DNA of 64,000 nt from Archangium violaceum Cb vi76 (GCF_000733295.1 NZ_JPMI01000209.1:1-64000); one strand, 5' to 3'; positions 41,712 to 50,978 are shown, counted from the first letter of the stretch. Translations and numbers: made by a program. Notes: generated by a model from the sequence alone, not told the origin.

Positions 41712-42584
41712 ATGCTTTCCACCGCGCTCATCGTCCTCCTCGCCGCGACCCCCTCCGGCACCGACCCCCTCCGCGCCTCCCTCCAGGAGCGCATCGCCCA
41801 GGTGAAGGGCGCCACGGTGGCCGTCGCCTATCGACACCTCGGCAACTCCAAGGAGTCGCTCTACCTGGAGGCCGATCGCTCCTTCCATGCGGCCAGCACC
41901 ATGAAGGTGCCGGTGATGATCGAGTTCTTCCGCCAGGTGGATGCCGACAAGCTCTCCGTGAGCCAGGAGCTGACCCTCGCCAACCAGTTCGCCTCCATCG
42001 TGGATGGCTCGCCGTATGCCCTGGATGCCAAGGACGACGAGGATGCCTCCCTTTATGAGCGGCTCGGCAAGCCGGTGCCAGCGCGTGAGCTCGTCGAGCG
42101 GATGATCACCCGCTCGAGCAACCTGGCCACCAACACCGTCATCGCCCTGGTGGACGCCAAGCGCGTCACGAAGATGTTGCGCTCGCTCGGGGCCCGCCAG
42201 ATGACCGTGTTGCGCGGCGTGGAGGATGGCAAGGCGTACCAGAAGGGCCTCAACAACACCGCGACGGCGCGGGACCTCGCCACGCTGATGACCGCCATAG
42301 AGCAGGGGAAGGCGGCGTCACCTGCCTCCACGCAGGCCATGCGCTCCATCCTCCTGGCCCAGGAGCTGAACCTGGAGATCCCCGCGGGCCTGCCGCCGGG
42401 TACGCCCGTGGCGCACAAGACGGGGCAGATCTCCGGCGTCCTCCACGACGCCGCCATCGTCTATCCGTCTGGCAAGACTCCCTATGTCCTCGTGGTGCTC
42501 ACCAGCGGCATCCCCGACGAGAAGGTGGCCCGCTCGCTCATCGCGGACCTCTCCCGGCAGGTGTTCGCGCACGCGACGCGGTGA
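41712..42584 (+). CDS. Class A beta-lactamase-like serine hydrolase
   Basis: The 290-residue product has a short signal peptide (MLSTALIVLLAATPSG) and the serine-enzyme motifs in order: STMK with the nucleophile Ser ~62 and Lys ~65, RSSNLATN in place of the usual SDN loop, and HKTGQ near the C-terminus. A loop EDGKAYQKGLNNTATARDL occupies the omega-loop position, but the ExxLN of class A enzymes is not obvious. It may be a true beta-lactamase of the myxobacterial type or a related penicillin-interacting hydrolase. ATG 41712 is preferred; ATG 41691 in frame gives a charged N-terminus that would spoil the signal peptide. Confidence 0.8.
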   Translation: MLSTALIVLLAATPSGTDPLRASLQERIAQVKGATVAVAYRHLGNSKESLYLEADRSFHAASTMKVPVMIEFFRQVDADKLSVSQELTLANQFASIVDGSPYALDAKDDEDASLYERLGKPVPARELVERMITRSSNLATNTVIALVDAKRVTKMLRSLGARQMTVLRGVEDGKAYQKGLNNTATARDLATLMTAIEQGKAASPASTQAMRSILLAQELNLEIPAGLPPGTPVAHKTGQISGVLHDAAIVYPSGKTPYVLVVLTSGIPDEKVARSLIADLSRQVFAHATR

Positions 42585-42587
42585 CGC

Positions 42588-43109
42588 CTACTCGATGCCG
42601 AGCCAGTCCGGGGCGAAAGCCAGACCATAGGACAGCCGTGCGCCGAAGCAGCCCTCGTTTCCCCATCCGGCGCTCTGGGCCTCGCACTCGCTGATGAACG
42701 CCTCGAGGCCCTCGGAGCCCAGGGTGAGCTGCACCTCCCGGCCGCTCAGGCGCAGGGTGTCCTCGAGCCCATCGGCGCTCCACTGGATGACGAGCGGCCC
42801 GAGCCACTCCATGCGGGCTCCCGCCTCACGGAGCCGCTCCGCGACGTCGAAACCGGCGAAGGGCTTCTTCTTGGTGGACTTCAGGGTCCGGTGATCCGTC
42901 TCGTGGGAGATCCGGGCCACGTCCTCACGGGTGGCGGGCCTCGAGGCGAAGCGGCACGTCCCCTCCCGGCCATGCTCTCGCATCCGGCGCAGGCTCTTGA
43001 TGATGGCCGCGTACCCGGACGGGGAGGCGTTGATGAAGATGTCCTCCACCCAGCGCCGGCCCTTCCAATCGGTCCGGCGCCAGAGGAACAGCTCGGTTTG
43101 ACCTGTCAT
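42588..43109 (-). CDS. Hypothetical protein
   Basis: The 173-residue product has no recognisable motif, signal peptide or membrane segment. It is mixed alpha/beta with several tryptophans (LFLWRRTDWKGRRW, GARMEWLGPLVIQW), and a Lys-rich stretch STKKKPF in the middle. ATG 43109 follows GGAGG at seven bases; a TTG six bases upstream is less likely. It stands alone, convergent with the beta-lactamase-like gene and with a dispersed repeat upstream. Confidence 0.6.
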   Translation of the reverse strand: MTGQTELFLWRRTDWKGRRWVEDIFINASPSGYAAIIKSLRRMREHGREGTCRFASRPATREDVARISHETDHRTLKSTKKKPFAGFDVAERLREAGARMEWLGPLVIQWSADGLEDTLRLSGREVQLTLGSEGLEAFISECEAQSAGWGNEGCFGARLSYGLAFAPDWLGIE

Positions 43110-43117
43110 GGCCAATC

Positions 43118-43208
43118 CTCCAACCCGTAGCCCACTGCGTGGGCAGGGGATTCAACCCGGGTTCTCCCGATACCCTCACCCCGTCCCTCTCCCGGAGGGC
43201 GAGGGGAG
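43118..43208. repeat. Dispersed intergenic repeat, copy 2
   Basis: About 80 percent similar by eye to bases 15-104 along its full length. It lies between two minus-strand genes, downstream of the SPFH gene stop, like copy 1 downstream of the permease. Confidence 0.7.
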
Positions 43209-43268
43209 ATTGACGCGGTGTCAGCACGGTTTTTAGGAGTGCTCCTTCGTGGAGCTACCTCATGAGGC

Positions 43269-44681
43269 TCAGCTCTTCCGGTGCTCTGTCTGCTCGGGGG
43301 CAGCCGGTTCGCCCTCGGGTCGCATGGCTCCCACCAGCGCCATCATCTGCGCCACCAGGGTGGTCAGTGCCTGGCCCTCCTGGGCTCCCGCGCCTCCTCC
43401 GATGGTGACGGAGCGCAGCTCCTGGGGCCTGGGCATCTTCTCGGCGATGGCCGGCAGCAGCTCCACCATCCTCGCCTGGAGGTTGGCCGAACTGAGCCCG
43501 TTGAGGATGCGCTGGCGGTTCTCCAGCAGCTCCAGCTCCACCCGCTTCTGCCGGTTGGCCGCGGCCCGCTGCGTGTCGAGCAGCTCGATGGCCGCCAATG
43601 CCTCGCGCTTGCGCTGGGCGGCCTCGGCCTCCTGCTTCTGCTTCGTCAGATCCGCCTCCACCGCCAGGCGCGCCTTCTCCAGCTCGGCCGTCTGGAGCGC
43701 GGATTGCTGCCGCTCGACCGCCAGCTTCCGGGCGTCCTCCTCCTCGCGCTGCTGGCGCCGCAGCCGCTCGGTCTGATCGCGGTCGTATGCCTCCGCCTCC
43801 TTGTGTGCGCGAAGGATCGCCAGCTCGCCGTCGGTCTCCAGCCGCGTCCGCTCGCGCTGCTGCTCCACCTCCAGTTCCCGGTGGTTGATGGCCTCCTCCG
43901 TTTCCAGCGTGGCCAGCCGCGCCACGCGCTCGCGCTCGGCCCGGAAGGGCTTCTGCAGGCTCTCCCAGAGCCTCGCCGAGCTCACCACCGCCTCCTTGAT
44001 CTGCACCGTGACGATGCGCAGCCCCAGACCCTTGTCGCCACCGCCGCCGCCCTCGGCCACGTGGCGCAGGCGCGCCGTGAGCTCCTCGATGATCGGCTGC
44101 TTGTCCGAGAGCACCGCGTCGATGCTCATGGTGGCCACCTTGTCCTTGATGGCCGCCTCGGCCTGCTCGCGCAGCTGCACGTTCACCACCCGCATCGGGT
44201 CCTCGGCGTCCGTGAAGTCGAGCTTCTTGTACGCGGTGGCGAAGTCCTCGATGATCCACTGCACGTAGCCCTGGACCAGCAGCCCCTGCAGCTCGCGGCA
44301 GATGCTGTGCGCGTTGATGAGGATGGTCTGCATGGCCCCCGGTACGACGAGGAACGAGTCCGTTCCCGGGTTGAAGCGGAAGGAGACGCCCAGGCCGATG
44401 TGCAGGGGCTGGGCGTGGCCCCGGCGGGTGTGCACGACGTAGGCGTTGGGTGGAACCACGACCGTCTTCCACCTCCAGAAGCCGGTGATGCGCACGTCCA
44501 CGGCGTTGCCCGGAATCTCGCGAGGGGGCGCGGCGAGGGCCCGGGCGGCCCTGGGGGCCATCTGGGCCTGGGCCATGGGCATCACGGCCTTGCGTGCCTT
44601 CAGGTCCACCTCGAGGCGTTGCTGCTGCTCGCGGACCTGATCCAGGTACTCGTTCCTCACCGGCTCGTGGTTCATCGACAT
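43269..44681 (-). CDS. Soluble SPFH/band 7-domain protein
   Basis: The 470-residue product contains an SPFH core (VVVPPNAYVVHTRRG, then a beta-rich region and SICRELQGLLVQGYVQWIIEDF, followed by LREQAEAAIKDKVATM and IDAVLSDKQ). A long coiled coil rich in Glu, Arg, Gln and Ala follows from ~260 to ~420 (LETEEAINHRELEVEQQRE and onward), as in stomatin and flotillin relatives, and the C-terminus carries a Gly-rich stretch. Unlike membrane scaffolds, no N-terminal membrane segment is present, so it is probably a soluble oligomer. ATG 44681 has GGAG and AAGGGGGC before it. Divergent from the response-regulator gene. Confidence 0.83.
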   Translation of the reverse strand: MSMNHEPVRNEYLDQVREQQQRLEVDLKARKAVMPMAQAQMAPRAARALAAPPREIPGNAVDVRITGFWRWKTVVVPPNAYVVHTRRGHAQPLHIGLGVSFRFNPGTDSFLVVPGAMQTILINAHSICRELQGLLVQGYVQWIIEDFATAYKKLDFTDAEDPMRVVNVQLREQAEAAIKDKVATMSIDAVLSDKQPIIEELTARLRHVAEGGGGGDKGLGLRIVTVQIKEAVVSSARLWESLQKPFRAERERVARLATLETEEAINHRELEVEQQRERTRLETDGELAILRAHKEAEAYDRDQTERLRRQQREEEDARKLAVERQQSALQTAELEKARLAVEADLTKQKQEAEAAQRKREALAAIELLDTQRAAANRQKRVELELLENRQRILNGLSSANLQARMVELLPAIAEKMPRPQELRSVTIGGGAGAQEGQALTTLVAQMMALVGAMRPEGEPAAPEQTEHRKS

Positions 44682-44803
44682 GCCCCCTTGCTCCGGAGGG
44701 GCGCCGGCCATCGGCACGCCGTACCCGGAAGTCTCGCGCGCATCTAATCAGACTGTTGCCGGGAATGGAGGGGGGCACGGCCCGTGATAGGTTCCAGGGT
44801 GCC

Positions 44804-45511
44804 GTGAGCGAACGTCCTTCCATCCTGGTGGTCGATGATGATCCGCACCTGCGCGAGGTGGTGGGTTTCGCCCTCTCGCAGGCGGGCTTCCACGTCGAGC
44901 AGGCCTCCAATGGACGCGTCGGCCTGGAGCAGGTGCGCCGCTCCGTGCCCGCGCTCATCGTCCTGGACATCATGATGCCCGAGATGGATGGGCTGGAGAT
45001 GTGCCGCGAGGTCCGCCGCACCCACGAGGTCCCCATCGTGTTCCTCTCCTCGCGCGACGACGAGGTGGACCGGATCCTCGGATTGGAGCTGGGCGGGGAT
45101 GACTACCTCGCCAAGCCCTTCAGCCCGCGCGAGCTGGTGGCGCGCATCAAGGCCGTGCTGCGGCGGGCCCGTGCCAACGCGAGCCCCACGCCCTCCGCGC
45201 CCGCTCCCTCGCCCGCCCAGGTGCTGCAGCGCGGGCCCCTGCGCATGGACCTGGACCTGTGGCGCGCGTACTGGAACGGCCAGGAGGTGGTGCTCACCGT
45301 CACCGAGTTCCACCTGCTCGCCGCGCTCCTGCGCGCGCCCGGCAAGGCCTTCACCCGCGACGAGCTGATGACGCGCGTCTACGAGGACGTGGTGGTGAGT
45401 GACCGCACCATCGACAGCCACGTGCGGCACATCCGGCAGAAGTTCGCCTCGGCCGGGGGCGAAGTCATCCAGACGGTGCATGGCCTTGGCTACCGGCTCG
45501 CGCTCCCCTGA
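44804..45511 (+). CDS. OmpR/PhoB-family response regulator
   Basis: The 235-residue product has a receiver domain with the acidic pair VVDDD, phosphorylation-site Asp in VLDIMMPEMDG, and the LSSRD and YLAKPFSPREL segments (switch Ser/Thr and Lys), then a winged-helix effector domain ending in DRTIDSHVRHIRQKF and GLGYRL, typical of OmpR/PhoB regulators. The start is GTG 44804, giving MSERPSILVVDDD; no strong ribosome-binding site is visible. It overlaps the histidine kinase gene by about 32 bases, so the pair is co-transcribed. Confidence 0.92.
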   Translation: MSERPSILVVDDDPHLREVVGFALSQAGFHVEQASNGRVGLEQVRRSVPALIVLDIMMPEMDGLEMCREVRRTHEVPIVFLSSRDDEVDRILGLELGGDDYLAKPFSPRELVARIKAVLRRARANASPTPSAPAPSPAQVLQRGPLRMDLDLWRAYWNGQEVVLTVTEFHLLAALLRAPGKAFTRDELMTRVYEDVVVSDRTIDSHVRHIRQKFASAGGEVIQTVHGLGYRLALP

Positions 45512-47138
45512 CCGCCAGCGCGCCCGCCCGCGCCTGTGGATGGTCTTCGCCGCGGTGGGGCTGGGGGCCCTGATCATCGCGCTGCTCGGCCTGGCGTTCG
45601 TCCGCGTCTACGACAACCAGCTCATCCGTCAGACGGAGAGCGAGCTCATCGCCCAGGGCGTCGTGGTCTCCTCGCTGTATGGCGAGTTGCTGCGCGAGAA
45701 GATCGGGGCGGAGGCATATGGCCTGACCCGGCTCTCTCCCTGGCCCTTCGCCTCGCCCGCGGACTCGAACCTGCGACCCATCCTTCCCTCGCTCAGGGCC
45801 TCGGACGAGGCACTGCCCGCGGTGGAGGAGCCCCCCGTCTCCGCCATCCCCGCGGAGCCCCGCGCACGCGAGGCGGGCGAGCAGCTCTCTCCGCTGCTCG
45901 CCCAGGTGCGGCGCTCCACGCTGGCCGGCATCCGCGTGGTGGACGCCCAGGGCGTGGTGGTGGCCAGCAGCTCCATGGGGCTGGGGACCACGCTGCTGGC
46001 GCGTCAGGAAGTCCAGCAGGCCCTCCGCGGCGAGCCCCGGAGCGTCCTGCGCCAGCGGCTCGCCGATCCCGAGGACGCACCGCTCGCCTCCCTGAGCCGG
46101 GACACCGGGGTGCGCGTCACGGTGGTGCTGCCGGTGCTCGAGGGCGAGCGGGTATGGGGCGCGGTGCTGCTCTCCCGTACGCCCATGACGTTCGCCAAGG
46201 CCCTCTACGCGGACCGGTGGAACCTCACGGCCACCGGGCTGGTGCTGCTGGGCGTGGTGGCGTTGATGTCGCTGGCCGCGGCGGCGCTGGTGGTCCGCCC
46301 GGTGAGGGCCCTGGTGCGGCAGACGCGCGCCATCGCCGCCAGCGCGCCCGAGGGCTTCGAGCCGGTGGCCCGCCCGGTGGTGGAGGAGCTCGCCGAGCTC
46401 TCCGAGTCCCTGGCCGGCATGGCCACGGCGTTGAGGGATCGCAACCAGTACATCCGCTCCTTCGCGGCCAACGTGTCGCACGAGTTCAAGACGCCGCTGG
46501 CCTCCATCCAGGGGGCGGTGGAGCTGCTGCGCGACAGCGCCGACGCCATGTCCCCCGAGCAGCGCGAGCGCTTCCTCGCCAACATCGACGCGGATGCCCG
46601 GCGGCTCACCCGGCTGGTGCAGCGGTTGTTGGAGCTGGCCCGGGCGGACTCGCTGGTGGCCCGTCCCTCGCGGACGGAGGTGGGCCCGCTGCTGGAGGCC
46701 CTGGCGGAGCGGGGCCGGGCTCGGGGGCTGGCCGTGGAGGTGGGGGCGGTACCCGCGGGGCTCGTCCTGGGCCTGCCCGCCGAGGTGCTGGAGGACATCC
46801 TCTGGCAGCTCATCACCAACGCCTCCCAGCATGGGGGCGAGGGGGTGCACGTGCGGCTGGAGGCGGACGTGGCGGGGGAGGGGAGGGGACGGGTGGTGGT
46901 GCGCGACGATGGTGGGGGCATCTCCGAGTCCAACCGGGCCCGCGTCTTCGACGCCTTCTTCACCACGGCGCGCGAGCGGGGAGGCACGGGGCTCGGCCTG
47001 ACGATCGCCCAGTCGATGCTGCGGGCCTTCGGGGCCAGCCTGGAGCTGTTGCCATCGGGGCTACAACAGCAACGAGGGGTGGCTTTCGCGGTGGTGGAGG
47101 CGGCTCCCCGCTTGTGGACGGGCCCTGCCTCGGGCTAG
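45480..47138 (+). CDS. Sensor histidine kinase
   Basis: The 552-residue product has two membrane segments (LWMVFAAVGLGALIIALLGL and GLVLLGVVALMSLAAAALVV) enclosing a ~220-residue periplasmic sensor region, a HAMP-like linker, HisKA with NVSHEFKTPLASIQG, and HATPase_c with the N box (NASQHGG), G1 (DDGGGISE) and G2 (GTGLGLTIA) boxes. It is the partner of the response regulator just upstream. I place the start at ATG 45480, inside the end of that gene; TTG 45486 is an alternative. The signal sensed is unknown. Confidence 0.9.
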   Translation: MALATGSRSPDRQRARPRLWMVFAAVGLGALIIALLGLAFVRVYDNQLIRQTESELIAQGVVVSSLYGELLREKIGAEAYGLTRLSPWPFASPADSNLRPILPSLRASDEALPAVEEPPVSAIPAEPRAREAGEQLSPLLAQVRRSTLAGIRVVDAQGVVVASSSMGLGTTLLARQEVQQALRGEPRSVLRQRLADPEDAPLASLSRDTGVRVTVVLPVLEGERVWGAVLLSRTPMTFAKALYADRWNLTATGLVLLGVVALMSLAAAALVVRPVRALVRQTRAIAASAPEGFEPVARPVVEELAELSESLAGMATALRDRNQYIRSFAANVSHEFKTPLASIQGAVELLRDSADAMSPEQRERFLANIDADARRLTRLVQRLLELARADSLVARPSRTEVGPLLEALAERGRARGLAVEVGAVPAGLVLGLPAEVLEDILWQLITNASQHGGEGVHVRLEADVAGEGRGRVVVRDDGGGISESNRARVFDAFFTTARERGGTGLGLTIAQSMLRAFGASLELLPSGLQQQRGVAFAVVEAAPRLWTGPASG

Positions 47139-47254
47139 ACCCACACCGCCCGAGGTGGTCCCATGGTAGGCTGTGGTCATGACGCCAGAAGTGGGGTGCC
47201 TGCGTGCCAAGGGGGCCTGACCCAAGGGTCTGGGCACAGCAAGGAAGCAACACC

Positions 47255-47815
47255 ATGTTCAAGAACGAGAGACTCGTTTTCGATCAGACCGTCGAGGGGC
47301 TTTTCGTCCGGGCCATCGGTCCGAAGATCACGCCCTCCCTCAAGCAGCAGCTGAAGCAGGCGGGGTTGGACCTGGACAAGAAGCTGTTGCCGGCCTACCC
47401 GGTCGAGGTGTGGGAGCAGTGCCTGTGCCTGGCGGCGAGGTCGTTGCACCCGGGCAAGCCGGAAGCGGACGCCATGCGGCTGCTGGGCGAGCGGCACATC
47501 GAGGGGTTCAGCGAGACGATGCTGGGCCGGGCCCTCTTCGGGGTGCTCCGGCTGCTCAACCGCAAGAAGCGGCTGGCGCGCGTGCGGCAGAACTTCCGCG
47601 CGGGCAACAACTACCAGGAAGTCATCATCACCGACGTGGGGCCCACCGAGGTGGACATGTGGTTGAACGAGCGCGGCATGCTGCGCCACTTCAAGCACGG
47701 CATCGTCCTGGGCACGGGGCGCTGCGCGGGGGACCTCGAGACGACCGCAGTGCTGCGCCATTTTGATGATGAGGGCGTAACCTTCCGCATCTCCTGGCCG
47801 GAGGAGAAGCGCTGA
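47255..47815 (+). CDS. TIGR02265/DUF2378 family protein
   Basis: The 186-residue product matches in outline the myxobacterial paralogous family TIGR02265 (DUF2378), with the pattern VFDQTVEGLFVRAIG, a Pro-Ala-Tyr-Pro segment and a C-terminal half containing FRAGNNYQEV and GTGRCAGD. Members are mostly helical proteins of unknown function, present in many copies per myxobacterial genome and often next to signalling genes, as here behind a two-component pair. ATG 47255 follows AAGGAAG. Confidence 0.85.
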   Translation: MFKNERLVFDQTVEGLFVRAIGPKITPSLKQQLKQAGLDLDKKLLPAYPVEVWEQCLCLAARSLHPGKPEADAMRLLGERHIEGFSETMLGRALFGVLRLLNRKKRLARVRQNFRAGNNYQEVIITDVGPTEVDMWLNERGMLRHFKHGIVLGTGRCAGDLETTAVLRHFDDEGVTFRISWPEEKR

Positions 47816-47889
47816 CGGTGCTGCAACCCGTGCGCTTCTTGCCGGGTCACGTCGGCTCTGCGAAGGTTCGCGTATAGGGGGGTGACGGT

Positions 47890-48963
47890 ATGCCGACGAG
47901 CGAGCAAGCCAACCTGCCGCGCTGGAAGAAGCAGGCGGGGTTCTTCGAGATCTGGTTCCTGTGTGTGCTCGATCCGGGTGGCGAGCGCGCCTGGTGGTTG
48001 CGCTACACCCTGTTCACGCCGGCGCCGGGCGCTCCGGGTGAGCCTCGGGCCACGCTGTGGGCCGCGGCCTTCGACTGTGGATCGCCCAACGAGCCCGCGG
48101 TGGCGGTGAAGGCCATCCATCCCCTCTCCGCCTTCGATCCGGGGACGCCGGGCCGCTTCGGCATCCGCATCGGGGACGCGGAGCTGGCGCCGGGCAAGTG
48201 CCATGGCAGTGTCGCCTCGGGCGGGCACTCCATCGCGTGGGATCTGCGCTACACCCCCGAGTCCGGCGAGGCCGTCCGGCGTACGCCGCGGGGCGTGGGG
48301 ATGCTGCCGCTGGTCACGCACGTCAACCACGCCCAGGACGACCTCACCTTCAGCGGAACCGTCACCGTGGACGGCAAGCAGTTCGAGGTGCGCGGAGCTC
48401 CGGGGATGCAGAAGCACCTGTGGGGCCACCGGCGCATCGAGGAGCTGACGTGGCTGTACTGCCCGATCTTCCGCGAGGATCCGGAGGCCCGGCTGGAGGC
48501 CCTCACGGTCCGTCAACGGCGCGATCGGGGCCCGCGCCTCACGCCCATCTACCTGCGTACCTCGAAGGAGCAGCACACCTTCCATGAGGTGCCCGGTCTG
48601 CTGTTCACCAAGATGGAGGCGCCGCGTCCCGGTGAGCTGCTCTTCCAGGCGGCTTCGGCCACCGTGTCCGTGAAGGGGCGCGCGTGGTGCGATCCCCGGA
48701 CGCTGGTGGGCTACGCATACAGGGATCCGGAGGGTTGGGACGTGCACGTGGCCCAGAGCGACGTGGCCAACTGCGAGCTGGAGTTCTTCACCCGCTCCCA
48801 CCCGTACGCGGACTGGAAGCCGGACGGGAGGAAGCTCACCTCGGCCGTGGGTGCCCTGGAGTTCCATGGGCACGAGCGGATCGGCGGGGTGCGCTACATC
48901 GAGTGGGACGGCACCGTGCTGCCGGACCAGGAGGTGCCCCTCAAGGCGGCGGAGGGCACGTAA
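47890..48963 (+). CDS. CrtC/AttH-like lipocalin-fold protein
   Basis: The 357-residue product is mainly beta-strand with a repeated internal pattern and the segment VRGAPGMQKHLWGHRRIEELTW, recalling AttH/CrtC-type proteins (a duplicated lipocalin-like fold; CrtC hydrates carotenoid intermediates). It could bind or modify a hydrophobic terpenoid or lipid substrate. Its stop overlaps the ATG of the FAH-family gene (TAATG), so the two probably act together. The neighbours (GMC oxidoreductases, P450) support a role in lipid or isoprenoid turnover. Confidence 0.65.
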   Translation: MPTSEQANLPRWKKQAGFFEIWFLCVLDPGGERAWWLRYTLFTPAPGAPGEPRATLWAAAFDCGSPNEPAVAVKAIHPLSAFDPGTPGRFGIRIGDAELAPGKCHGSVASGGHSIAWDLRYTPESGEAVRRTPRGVGMLPLVTHVNHAQDDLTFSGTVTVDGKQFEVRGAPGMQKHLWGHRRIEELTWLYCPIFREDPEARLEALTVRQRRDRGPRLTPIYLRTSKEQHTFHEVPGLLFTKMEAPRPGELLFQAASATVSVKGRAWCDPRTLVGYAYRDPEGWDVHVAQSDVANCELEFFTRSHPYADWKPDGRKLTSAVGALEFHGHERIGGVRYIEWDGTVLPDQEVPLKAAEGT

Positions 48964-49874
48964 TGCTGACGCTGGCGTCGCGCGCCGTCCCGGCCTCGAT
49001 GGCGGCGCTGGACCCGGACCGTACGGCCGGACGCACGCGGCCCCTGGTGCTGTCGCCCAAGCGGGTGCATGCGCTCGGCCTCACCTACGCGGCCCACATC
49101 AACGAGACGGGCAGCGACGCGGGCGGCCCGGCCGTCTTCGCCAAGGACGCCGCGTCGTTGCTGGTGCGGGGGGACTCGGTGACGAGCCCCTCGCGCGACG
49201 CGATGCTGGCGGCGGTGGCGAGGCTGGACGCGGAGCTGTCCTCGCGGGTGGCCTCGCGCTTCCCGGAGCTGCCGCCCCTGCTGGACTACGAGGTGGAGCT
49301 GGGCCTGGTGCTGCTGGAGGACGTGCGCGCGGACGCGCTGGAGCGCCCGGACTTCGCGCCGCCGGTGGGCTACTTCCTCGCCAATGACGTGACGGCGCGC
49401 ACGGTGCAGGTGCTCGGCGAGGGCCGGCCGGACCGGATGGCCTTCTGGGGCGCCGCCAAGAGCTTCCCGGGCTTCTTCGTGCCCGGGCCCGTCCTGTGGG
49501 TGCCGGAAGCGCCCCAGGCGGAGGCGTGCCTGGACGTGACGCTCACCCTCACGGTGAATGGGGAGGTACGGCAGCGGGGCCGGACGATGGAGCTCATCGC
49601 CTCGCCGCGCGAGCTGCTGCGGCTGGCCGCGCGCGCGGTGCCCTCGGGGCTGTTGGAGAAGGGCGACGCCGTGCTCACCGGGACGCCCTCGGGCGTGGCC
49701 TTCACGGTGCCCGCGTGGAAACGCAAGCTGGCGGCGCTGCTGCCGGGCCCCACCGCGAGGCTGTCCGCCGCGCTGCGCACCCACGCCACCAACCCCCGCA
49801 TCCTGAAGGCCGGGGACGTGGTGGAGATGGACGGCGGAGTGCTGGGCCGACGCCGCATCACCCTCACCGGTTGA
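48963..49874 (+). CDS. Fumarylacetoacetate hydrolase (FAH) family protein
   Basis: The 303-residue product has the FAH-family metal and catalytic elements: LDYEVELGLVL (metal-binding Glu pair), FLANDVTART (Asp), a Lys in FWGAAKSFPGF, and VLTGTPSGVAF near the C-terminus. FAH enzymes cleave or decarboxylate beta-diketo and related acids through a Mg-bound enolate. The start is the ATG of a TAATG overlap with the CrtC/AttH-like gene. Within this cluster it would act on an acid fragment after ring or chain oxidation. Confidence 0.87.
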   Translation: MLTLASRAVPASMAALDPDRTAGRTRPLVLSPKRVHALGLTYAAHINETGSDAGGPAVFAKDAASLLVRGDSVTSPSRDAMLAAVARLDAELSSRVASRFPELPPLLDYEVELGLVLLEDVRADALERPDFAPPVGYFLANDVTARTVQVLGEGRPDRMAFWGAAKSFPGFFVPGPVLWVPEAPQAEACLDVTLTLTVNGEVRQRGRTMELIASPRELLRLAARAVPSGLLEKGDAVLTGTPSGVAFTVPAWKRKLAALLPGPTARLSAALRTHATNPRILKAGDVVEMDGGVLGRRRITLTG

Positions 49875-49875
49875 G

Positions 49876-50928
49876 TCAGGCCCGGGCGTCCAGCGCCTGG
49901 AGGATCACCGGGTAGGTGTCGCGCGAGGCGGTGCTTCCCATGAACGTGTCCAGGTGCCCGTACCCCGGGAGCATCTTGCGCTCGTAGAGCGCGGCCCCGT
50001 GGGCCTCCCGCAGCCACTCGTACGTCAGCTCCGAGGCGGTGGGCAGGTACGTCTGGTTGTGCTCGCCCACCACGAAGGTGATGGGGAGCTCGAGGTGCTT
50101 GGGATCCAGGTAGTCGGGCGGCTTCACGGTGCCATAGCGCCGGAGGTTCTCCTCCTTGCCGTAGTCGTAGCGCACCGCGTGTCCCGCCCGGGCCATCTGC
50201 GCCAGGTGGCGGAACGTCTGCATGTTGCAGCGGCCGAATTGCTCGTGCAGCCGCTCGTGCGTCTGGGTGTTCAGCCGTGCGTGCCGGTACAGGCGCCCGT
50301 ACAGGAAGGAGAGCCGGTGGCACACCGTGCTGTCGCACTCCCGGTACACCAGGTCCACCATCTTGCCGAAGGCCGCCTGGAGCCTCGGGTTCTGGGTGCC
50401 CTCGTCCGGGGACATGTAGTTCACCGCCACGTCCAGGATGTCCGGCAGCCGCATCCGGGACTTGAGCAACGTGGAGCGCGGCACGCGGTGGTGCAGCGCC
50501 ACCTGCGAGGCCACCACGTTGCGCACGTCCGGCAGGTACCCCGCCGCCAGCGACATGAAGAACGTCACCGAGCCGGCGCAGTGCACCACCGCCTGCACGC
50601 TGTCCGCCTTCGTCACCTCGCGCACCTTGCGCACGGCGGCGGGCATGTCGTGCTCGGCCGCCTCGTCCAGGGAGAACTGGCGCAGCGGCAGTTGCGTGCT
50701 GGCGCGCCAGTCCAGCAGCCACGTGTCGTAGCCATGGCGCGCCAGGTACTGCACGAAGTTCTCCGAGATGGTGGGCAGCTTGAACATGCCGCTCCACACC
50801 CCGGCCCCGTGCACCAGCAACACCGGGCCCTTCGTGCCGCCCTGGTAGCGGGTGAGCCGCAGCGGGACGCCGTCTCCCGCTTGCACCTCGTGCCGCTCGG
50901 CGGCCGGTAGCGTGTCCATGAGCCTCAT
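49876..50928 (-). CDS. Alpha/beta hydrolase with Cys at the nucleophile elbow
   Basis: The 350-residue product has an alpha/beta hydrolase core: oxyanion region VLLVHGAGVWSG, nucleophile-elbow segment VVHCAGSVTF, acid region FVVGEHNQTY and final histidine GYGHLDTF. The elbow has Cys where Ser is usual (HCAGS), as in dienelactone-hydrolase-like enzymes and relatives linked to cholesterol oxidases. Start ATG 50928 follows GAGGAGAGG. It is the last gene of a minus-strand unit with two GMC oxidoreductases, which supports esterase or thioesterase action on their oxidised products. Confidence 0.8.
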   Translation of the reverse strand: MRLMDTLPAAERHEVQAGDGVPLRLTRYQGGTKGPVLLVHGAGVWSGMFKLPTISENFVQYLARHGYDTWLLDWRASTQLPLRQFSLDEAAEHDMPAAVRKVREVTKADSVQAVVHCAGSVTFFMSLAAGYLPDVRNVVASQVALHHRVPRSTLLKSRMRLPDILDVAVNYMSPDEGTQNPRLQAAFGKMVDLVYRECDSTVCHRLSFLYGRLYRHARLNTQTHERLHEQFGRCNMQTFRHLAQMARAGHAVRYDYGKEENLRRYGTVKPPDYLDPKHLELPITFVVGEHNQTYLPTASELTYEWLREAHGAALYERKMLPGYGHLDTFMGSTASRDTYPVILQALDARA

Positions 50929-50978
50929 GGCCCTCTCCTCGTTCACGGGGACGGCCCTGTCTCGGGCCGCCCGGGTTG

